Assembly (NCBI GenBank): GCA_036405235.1
Contig: DASWYA010000001.1
Location: 248,001-312,000 of the forward strand
DNA: 64,000 bases
Origin: JASLCR01 sp036405235
Lineage (GTDB): Bacteria; Patescibacteriota; Saccharimonadia; Saccharimonadales; Saccharimonadaceae
Direction of reading: 5' to 3'
The position numbers were made by a program, and so were the translations under genes. Positions 58,734 through 64,000 of this stretch are shown piece after piece. Within the stretch, counting starts at the first letter, position 1. Each line of letters begins with the position of its first letter. The notes under the pieces were generated by a model. The model searched no databases. It saw only the letters and a program-made list of their open reading frames with translations, and was not told the origin of the DNA.

Positions 58734-61700
58734 TATTTTGCCTCCTCTTCGTTATCATTTGTCTCAAATTCTTCTGCTGTTTCAATAGATAGACCGTCTT
58801 CCTCTAGGTCGATGTCGTCCGCCTCGTCAAGAATTGTTTCTTTATCCGCGTCATCCACGATCACAGTACTGTCAGCTGGAACGGTTTTATCTTCTGGGCC
58901 AGCCTCTGCGATTACTTCTTCGGCGTCAATCACTTCATCTTCAGACTCATCAAGAAGGTCAACACGTAGACCAAGACCTTGGAGTTCCTTTACAAGCACA
59001 TTGAAACTTTCTGGAAGCTTCGGACCAACAATTTGCTCGTCCTTAATGATTGCTTCGTATGCCTTTGCGCGACCGTATGTATCGTCAGACTTGATTGTGA
59101 GCATTTCCTGGAGAGTTGTTGCAGCGCCATATGCTTCAAGTGCCCACACCTCCATCTCACCGAATCGCTGACCACCATTTTGCGCCTTACCACCAAGCGG
59201 CTGCTGGGTAACCATAGTGTACGGACCAGTCGAACGAGCGTGGATCTTGTCAGAAACCATGTGGTGTAGCTTGATGATATGCATCACACCGACAGTTGTT
59301 CGTTCTTCAAATGCTTCACCGGTACGTCCGTCAAAGAGCTGACTCTTTCCATCGCGTGCATAACCAGCCTTTTCAAGCTCATCAGAGATGATACTATCAG
59401 GAACACCATTAAATGGAGGAGTTGCGACTTTGTAACCTAGGGCACGAGCCGCCATACCAAGGTGAGTCTCGAAGATCTGACCGATGTTCATACGACTTGG
59501 CACACCGAGCGGGTTAAGCACTACGTCAACTGGAGTACCATCTTCCATAAATGGCATGTCTTCGACTGGAAGGATACGTGCAACCACACCCTTGTTACCG
59601 TGACGACCAGCAAGCTTGTCACCAACTGAAATCTTACGTAATTGCGCAACAAAGATCTGGATCTGCATCAGTACACCAGCTTTAAGCTCGTGACCGTTCT
59701 CGCGCGAGAATACCTTCACGCCGACAACTTTACCGCCACCAGCATTGTTCATACGTTGTGAAGTGTCACGTACGTCTTTAGCTTTTTCACCGAAGATTGC
59801 GCGGAGAAGTCGCTCTTCTGAGCTGAGCTCTTGCTCACCCTTAGGAGTAATCTTACCGACGAGCACATCACCTGCTTTTACTTCAGAGCCTACTTGTACG
59901 ATACCGTTTTCATCAAGGTGGCGAAGTGATTCTTCTGAGACATTCGGGATGTCACGAGTTACAATCTCTGGGCCAAGTTTTGTTTCACGAACTTCAACGT
60001 TGTAGTCTTTGATGTTGATACTTGTGAGGCTATCTTCTTTGACAAGACGATCAGAAAGCACAATCGCGTCATCCATGTTGTAGCCTTGCCATGGCATGAA
60101 AGCTACAGTGAGGTCACGTCCAAGCGCTAGCTCTCCGTCAGCAACTGACGCACCTTCAATTAGGATGTCGCCTGCTTTTACTTTATCGCCGCGATGTACG
60201 CGTGTTTTTTGGTTGATTGATCGGTCATCGTTTGACTTTGAGAAGTGAACGAGCTCGTACTTCTTAGTACCGTCTTTGTACTTAACGTGAATTTCGTCAC
60301 CGTCAGCACGCACAACTTCACCAGCACCTTCAGCTACAACAAGCTGGCTCGTATTCTTAGCGATCTCTGCTTCAATACCAGTACCAACCGTTGGCGCCTC
60401 AGGAGTTAGTAGAGGCACAGCTTGTTTCTGCATGTTTGATCCAGTAAGTGAGCGGTCAATACGGTTTTTCTCAATGAATGGGACAAGTGATGCAGTCGAG
60501 CCAAGGATCTGCTTGTTAGCGGCATCCATATATGTGACTTCAGAAGCGTCAACTTGCTCAGGTAGGAGGCCGTTACGAGCAGAAACACGCTCCGCAACAA
60601 ACTTGCCGTCCTTGTCGAGCTCAGCACCTGCGTCAGCGATGACTTCCGTAACCTCTTGAGATGCGTCGAGGTAAATAACCTCATCGCTAACCTTGCCATC
60701 CTTAACTTTCAAGTATGGAGTTTCAAGGAAGCCGTATTCATTCACACGAGCATATGCAGCCATGTTGAGCACAAGACCAATGTTGGCACCTTCCGGTGTT
60801 TCCACAGAACAGAGGCGACCGTAGTGAGTCGGGTGCGCATCACGAACATCAAATCCAGCACGTTCACGAGAAAGACCACCAGGTCCCATCGAGCTCAGGC
60901 GTCGTTTGTGAGAAAGCTCTGAAAGTGGATTTACTTCGTCCATAAGTTGCGAAAGCTGAGAACTTGCAAAGAATTCGCGAACAGCAGCTACGACCGGGCG
61001 AGCGTTAATCAACTGGCTTGGAGTAACATTCTCGATGTCAGACATACTCATACGATCCATGGCATTACGCTGCATACGGAGCATACCAACACGGAATTGA
61101 CGTGCAACAAGTTCGCCAACAAGCTTTACGCGGCGATTTGAAAGCGCATCAATATCGTCAGCTAATTCCTGAGTGTTGTTAAGACGGATAATCTCGCTAA
61201 CAATTGCGATCAGGTCTTCCATGCGAAATACGCGGTTCTCAGCAGTATTTGCAACGTCCATACCAAGGCGCTGGTTGAGCTTGTAGCGACCAACACGACT
61301 GTAGTCAAAGCGCTTAAAGTCAAAGAACATGCGCTCGATCATCTGGCGGGCATTGTCGACGGTAGCAAGGTCGCCTGGACGAAGGCGGCGGTAAACTTCG
61401 ATAAGAGCTTCATTTGAACCCTTAGTTGTGTCTTTTTCAAGCGTGGCTTCGATATACTTAACTTCACCGCTGTCGACTTTTTCAAATAGAGATTTGATTT
61501 CAGAAGTCTTACTGTGACCAAGTGCACGAAGGAGTGTTGTGACAGGGAGTTTTCGGCGTCGATCAATTTTCACGTAGATTGCACCATTGGCTGCGGTTTC
61601 AAATTCCAGCCATGCACCACGACCCGGGATAAGCTTTGCACCGTAGAAGTTGCGTCCAGCTGCATTATCGGCGGTAAAGAACACACCAGAGCTTCGGATC

Positions 61701-62107
61701 AGCTGAGAGACAACCACACGCTCAGTACCGTTTACGATAAACGTACCGCGCTCTGTCATCCATGGGTAGTCACCAAGATAGATATCTTGTTCTTTCACCT
61801 CACCAGTTACTTTGTTTGTAAGCTCAACAGTCGCATGAAGTGGCGCATCAAACGTAATGTTGTTCTCTTTTGCGAATAGCTCGGAGTGTTTCGGCTCCTT
61901 AAACTCATATTTGCCAAAACGCATTGCAAGCTTTTGACCAGTATAGTCTTCGATCGGGTTGAGCTCTGCAAAGATCTCAGAGAGACCCGTCTCGACAAAC
62001 TCGCGCCAGCTATTTCGCTGATGAGTAATTAGATTTGGTAAAGGTAGGGCAGTGTCATCTTTCGTGAAAAAGACGCGCTGCGTGTTCTTAGGCTTAGCTG
62101 TTGCCAC
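58733..62107 (-). CDS. rpoB: RNA polymerase beta subunit
   Basis: A 1124-residue beta. Start taken at the GTG at 62107 (MATAKPKNTQRVFF when started with Met), with AAGGAG 6 nt upstream; the longer open frame covers the leader. The rifampicin region (FFASSQLSQLMDEVNPLSEL, then HKRRLSSMGPGGLSRERAG) is wild-type-like, with Ser, Gln, Asp and His in the usual places. GDKLAGRHGNKGVVARILP and the C-terminal MEVWALEAYGAATTLQEML are standard, followed by an acidic tail of about 100 residues. The rplJ-rplL pair that usually precedes rpoB is absent. Confidence 0.98.
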   Translation of the reverse strand: MATAKPKNTQRVFFTKDDTALPLPNLITHQRNSWREFVETGLSEIFAELNPIEDYTGQKLAMRFGKYEFKEPKHSELFAKENNITFDAPLHATVELTNKVTGEVKEQDIYLGDYPWMTERGTFIVNGTERVVVSQLIRSSGVFFTADNAAGRNFYGAKLIPGRGAWLEFETAANGAIYVKIDRRRKLPVTTLLRALGHSKTSEIKSLFEKVDSGEVKYIEATLEKDTTKGSNEALIEVYRRLRPGDLATVDNARQMIERMFFDFKRFDYSRVGRYKLNQRLGMDVANTAENRVFRMEDLIAIVSEIIRLNNTQELADDIDALSNRRVKLVGELVARQFRVGMLRMQRNAMDRMSMSDIENVTPSQLINARPVVAAVREFFASSQLSQLMDEVNPLSELSHKRRLSSMGPGGLSRERAGFDVRDAHPTHYGRLCSVETPEGANIGLVLNMAAYARVNEYGFLETPYLKVKDGKVSDEVIYLDASQEVTEVIADAGAELDKDGKFVAERVSARNGLLPEQVDASEVTYMDAANKQILGSTASLVPFIEKNRIDRSLTGSNMQKQAVPLLTPEAPTVGTGIEAEIAKNTSQLVVAEGAGEVVRADGDEIHVKYKDGTKKYELVHFSKSNDDRSINQKTRVHRGDKVKAGDILIEGASVADGELALGRDLTVAFMPWQGYNMDDAIVLSDRLVKEDSLTSINIKDYNVEVRETKLGPEIVTRDIPNVSEESLRHLDENGIVQVGSEVKAGDVLVGKITPKGEQELSSEERLLRAIFGEKAKDVRDTSQRMNNAGGGKVVGVKVFSRENGHELKAGVLMQIQIFVAQLRKISVGDKLAGRHGNKGVVARILPVEDMPFMEDGTPVDVVLNPLGVPSRMNIGQIFETHLGMAARALGYKVATPPFNGVPDSIISDELEKAGYARDGKSQLFDGRTGEAFEERTTVGVMHIIKLHHMVSDKIHARSTGPYTMVTQQPLGGKAQNGGQRFGEMEVWALEAYGAATTLQEMLTIKSDDTYGRAKAYEAIIKDEQIVGPKLPESFNVLVKELQGLGLRVDLLDESEDEVIDAEEVIAEAGPEDKTVPADSTVIVDDADKETILDEADDIDLEEDGLSIETAEEFETNDNEEEAK

Positions 62108-62170
62108 GCGAGACTCCTTATAGTTGAATTGTATTGAAACCGGCGCCGAAGGGTTTTCTAAGGGGTATAA

Positions 62171-62206
62171 ACACGCAAAAAACGCCTCGCCACATGGCGT
62201 GCGTGT
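62171..62206 (-). promoter_or_regulatory. Attenuator-like hairpin in the rpoBC leader
   Basis: In the transcript ACACGCA and TGCGTGT close a structure whose inner CGCC-ATGT-GGCG hairpin is followed by AGGCGTTTTTT. The inner stem plus six T looks like an intrinsic terminator, and the outer stem would hide the T-run, so the two forms could switch. Confidence 0.5.
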
Positions 62207-62243
62207 AAAGTACACCCAGCTTACTCAATCTTCATTGAGACTA

Positions 62244-62272
62244 ATTATGAGGCATATACGCGCGCGAGTCAA
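62244..62272 (-). promoter_or_regulatory. Promoter of rpoBC
   Basis: TTGACT (62267-62272) and CATAAT (62244-62249), spacer 17 nt. The -35 overlaps the clpP stop. A stem CTCAAT-N4-ATTGAG (62224-62239) follows at the transcript start. Confidence 0.65.
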
Positions 62273-62859
62273 GCGTTTTTAATAACTTTGTCTGCCAAGC
62301 CATACTTCACAGCCTCCGCAGCATCCATCCAGTAGTCCCGGTCGACATCTTTCTCAATTTTTGCGAGCTTTTGACCAGTGTTTTTCGCTAAGATATCATT
62401 GAGGAGTTTCTTGATCTTGATACTTTCACGCAAGCTAATCTCTTGATCGGTCACCTTACCTTGGGTGCCTGAGCTTGGCTGGTGAATCATGACACGTGAG
62501 TGAGGCAGCACAAATCGCTTGCCTTTCGCACCGCTCGAGAGAAGGAATGCGCCCATGCTCGCCTGAAGACCAATGCCATACGTAGCTACATCTGGCTTGA
62601 TGAAATTCATAGTGTCAAAGATTGCCATGCCATCATACACAGAACCACCCGGGCTATTAATATAGAGCGAGATGTCGGCTTTTGGGTCTTCATTGGCAAG
62701 ATGCAGTAGCTGAGCTACCACCACATTGGCAGTGTGCTCATTGACATCCTCGCCTAAGAAAATAATCCGATCTTCCAGTAGACGCGAGTAGATGTCGTAT
62801 CCACGCTCGCCATCCGCCGTTTTCATGATGACATTTGGCACTAGATAACTTGAACTCAT
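62269..62859 (-). CDS. clpP: ATP-dependent Clp protease proteolytic subunit
   Basis: A 196-residue serine protease that forms the 14-mer barrel with ClpX or ClpC. The triad is Ser101 (GLQASMGAF), His126 (RVMIHQPSSG) and the Asp of DVDRDYW. NSPGGSVYDGMAIFD is the oxyanion/handle region. The start overlaps the stop of a 55-residue gene (ATGA), and the pair is under a CIRCE operator. Confidence 0.97.
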   Translation of the reverse strand: MSSSYLVPNVIMKTADGERGYDIYSRLLEDRIIFLGEDVNEHTANVVVAQLLHLANEDPKADISLYINSPGGSVYDGMAIFDTMNFIKPDVATYGIGLQASMGAFLLSSGAKGKRFVLPHSRVMIHQPSSGTQGKVTDQEISLRESIKIKKLLNDILAKNTGQKLAKIEKDVDRDYWMDAAEAVKYGLADKVIKNA

Positions 62860-63023
62860 AATTCTTTTTCCTTTCGTAATTCCTTTTCTCTACTCCATCT
62901 GTCAAAGCAGTTAACGCCATTAGCTAATAGTAGCGCCAGCCCACCGATAATAACGACATCACCCGCCATTTCAATAGGTTTACGAGTTTCAAGATACTTT
63001 AGAGCGCGCTCACTAATACTCAT
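62856..63023 (-). CDS. Small membrane protein in front of clpP (55 residues)
   Basis: Hand-translated: MSISERALKYLETRKPIEM, a membrane stretch VVIIGGLALLLANGVNCF and a very charged end (RWSREKELRKEKEL). It overlaps clpP by 4 nt, and a TATACT box lies 6 nt before its ATG, so it would be read from a leaderless mRNA. No family recognised. Its position under the CIRCE operator makes it a candidate heat-shock or protease-linked membrane peptide. Confidence 0.65.
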   Translation of the reverse strand: MSISERALKYLETRKPIEMAGDVVIIGGLALLLANGVNCFDRWSREKELRKEKEL

Positions 63024-63029
63024 ACTTTA

Positions 63030-63059
63030 AGTATACATAAAAATTAGCACTCTCGTCAA
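63030..63059 (-). promoter_or_regulatory. HrcA-controlled promoter of the clpP operon
   Basis: TTGACG (63054-63059) and TATACT (63030-63035) with an 18-nt spacer; the first ATG follows after 6 nt. The -35 box lies wholly in the CIRCE spacer, so bound repressor would block polymerase. Confidence 0.75.
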
Positions 63060-63070
63060 TAGAGTGCTAA
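63044..63070 (-). promoter_or_regulatory. CIRCE operator (HrcA binding site)
   Basis: TTAGCACTC (63044-63052), nine bases, GAGTGCTAA (63062-63070): an exact match to the CIRCE consensus. HrcA binds it and represses chaperone genes at normal temperature. Here it controls clpP rather than groE or dnaK; hrcA itself is not in the window. Confidence 0.9.
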
Positions 63071-63089
63071 TCACCGCATTTTACAAGTA

Positions 63090-63839
63090 CTACTTCGTGA
63101 ATTCGACCGACTCAACGAGTAAGTCAACCGTCTTGACTACATCTTTCTCGCCCGGCTGAAATGCATATGTAATCCGTACATCTCGAGTGCCAGTATTGGC
63201 ATGTACTCGATACGAATAAGTTTTTGTGCCTTTTACTGTGATGCCTGAACCATCATCTTTAGCTATCTCTTCATACCTTTCTACTACGTTTCCTTGTTTT
63301 GTTTTGCTGGATGCTCTTTTTGTGGCACCCCACTCTTTGTAGTGGTCGGTAAGTTCTTTCGCACCTTGATCGTCCTGCACAAGCATAAACCGGCAGTTAT
63401 AGCATTCACCCGGCCCCCTGACATCCTGCACAATCGCCTTAACGCCAGACTTAAGACTTACGCTCGTCGTCTTGCCGCCTCCGAAAGGATTCGGTGTTTC
63501 TCCATTATATCCACGACTTACCAACCAGCCTCCGTCTCTATCGTTGCCGCCTGGGCCTATCTCATTAAGCAGCCTCCAGCCGTCAGGCAGGCGCACAGAA
63601 TAGCCACTCTTAGACGCGTAAAGATACCAATCCGCTGTAGCATCTTTAGGCTCAGTAGTCTCTTCTACTTGCTTCTTATTATCTTTCTTTTCCACTGTCA
63701 GCAGCTCTGTGTCTGTTTTGGTTGGTTCTCTGTAGATGAAGTTCTGATAGAAGACCCAGCCAAGGGCTGTGACGAGCGCTAGGACAAGGCAAATGATAGC
63801 AACGACGTGTGCTGAGCCTTGTTGAGAGTGTTTAGTCAT
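63090..63839 (-). CDS. Membrane-anchored extracytoplasmic protein, unknown
   Basis: A 249-residue protein with one N-terminal membrane helix (about 11-33, VVAIICLVLALVTALGWVFY), a charged linker and a beta-rich outer domain with YSVRLPDGWRLL, a start shared by several PsbP-like or lipid-associated domains, and one CYNC motif. No firm family. AAGGAAAA Shine-Dalgarno. Confidence 0.7.
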   Translation of the reverse strand: MTKHSQQGSAHVVAIICLVLALVTALGWVFYQNFIYREPTKTDTELLTVEKKDNKKQVEETTEPKDATADWYLYASKSGYSVRLPDGWRLLNEIGPGGNDRDGGWLVSRGYNGETPNPFGGGKTTSVSLKSGVKAIVQDVRGPGECYNCRFMLVQDDQGAKELTDHYKEWGATKRASSKTKQGNVVERYEEIAKDDGSGITVKGTKTYSYRVHANTGTRDVRITYAFQPGEKDVVKTVDLLVESVEFTK

Positions 63840-63867
63840 GGAGAGTGTTTTCCTTAAAGGTATATTA

Positions 63868-63901
63868 AAATTACTTGTGCTTATTTAAGCACAAGTAATT
63901 T
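63868..63901. repeat. Perfect 15-bp inverted repeat
   Basis: AAATTACTTGTGCTT-ATTT-AAGCACAAGTAATTT lies between divergent genes. It could be a terminator of nothing obvious, or an operator for the 63839 gene, whose ATG is about 30 nt away. Confidence 0.55.
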
Positions 63902-63973
63902 GCAGCAACAAGACCTCTCGTGTCAAGATATAAGATTCTTTACCTTGCATCCGACATCTGTTACGATGATCGA

Positions 63974-64000
63974 ATGAAAACTGGTGTTGACTACCTACCC
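63974..64000 (+). CDS. Start of a plus-strand gene, cut by the window
   Basis: ATGAAAACTGGTGTTGACTAC opens a frame MKTGVDYLP that runs to the edge. A TACGAT box lies 6 nt before the ATG, so it may be leaderless. Nine codons are too few to name it. Confidence 0.4.

Noticed and set aside
62108..62215. N-terminal extension of RpoB from an ATG at 62215
   Set aside because: It covers the structured leader; the GTG at 62107 has AAGGAG at proper distance and the usual start of the protein.
1..64000. CRISPR array, rRNA genes, insertion sequences or transposases
   Set aside because: No regularly spaced repeats, no rRNA-like stretch and no transposase-like frame seen on either strand.
1..64000. UGA recoding as in Gracilibacteria/Absconditabacteria
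   Set aside because: TGA ends several genes in overlapping ATGA or GTGA junctions (GT4/GH57, GH15/next, rluD-like/holB-like), and no conserved protein needs in-frame TGA.

Overview
The window looks like a chromosomal segment of a Patescibacteria/CPR bacterium, most probably Candidatus Saccharibacteria (TM7). The lineage is inferred from gene content, not from a search. The spc operon has no rpmD (L30) between rpsE and rplO, which is a CPR hallmark. Ribosomal proteins carry long Lys/Ala-rich tails, genes are tightly packed, there are two type IV prepilins and a sortase, and almost no biosynthetic genes. TGA is used as a normal stop, so this is not a UGA-recoding lineage.

Layout. 1-1.2 kb: DUF2752 and two TM2 membrane proteins. 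1.3-3 kb: secE-nusG-(small coiled coil)-rplK. 3-7.4 kb: an orphan histidine kinase, a YgjP-like peptidase, a small P-loop ATPase and unknown genes, ending at tRNA-Trp, whose 3' end and terminator are duplicated around a small gene. 7.6-12.8 kb (plus strand): a four-gene alpha-glucan operon (GT4, GH57, GH15, unknown). 12.8-16.4 kb: rpmG, small genes, GNAT, SPFH, TPR, and tRNAs for Thr, Tyr and Thr. 16.4-22.8 kb: holB-like, rluD-like, trpS, TIGR04076-like, aldo/keto reductase, a small protein between two copies of an odd mini-ORF repeat, a hydrolase and a prephenate-dehydrogenase-like gene. 22.9-38 kb: alpha, spc and S10-type ribosomal operons from rplC to rpsI, with a sortase between secY and infA. 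38-42.3 kb: prepilins, VanY-like peptidase, rpsJ, and a cytoplasmic beta-lactamase-fold protein. 42.4-50.7 kb: tuf, type II NADH dehydrogenase, fusA, rpsG-rpsL. 50.8-54.8 kb: a four-gene secreted-protein operon resembling the Firmicute Csc/WxL surface system. 54.9-63 kb: rpoC-rpoB and a clpP operon under a perfect CIRCE operator. 63-64 kb: a membrane-anchored protein and the first codons of a plus-strand gene.

Most of the window is gene-expression machinery, read on the minus strand. The accessory part deals with the cell surface (prepilins, sortase, WxL-like proteins, VanY, SPFH), alpha-glucan storage or turnover, and NADH oxidation. Striking themes are the loss of zinc-ligand cysteines in RpoC (both sites), L36, L33, S14 and S4; many likely leaderless transcripts with a -10 box 6-7 nt before ATG; and recognisable promoters, terminators and structured leaders throughout the expression operons.
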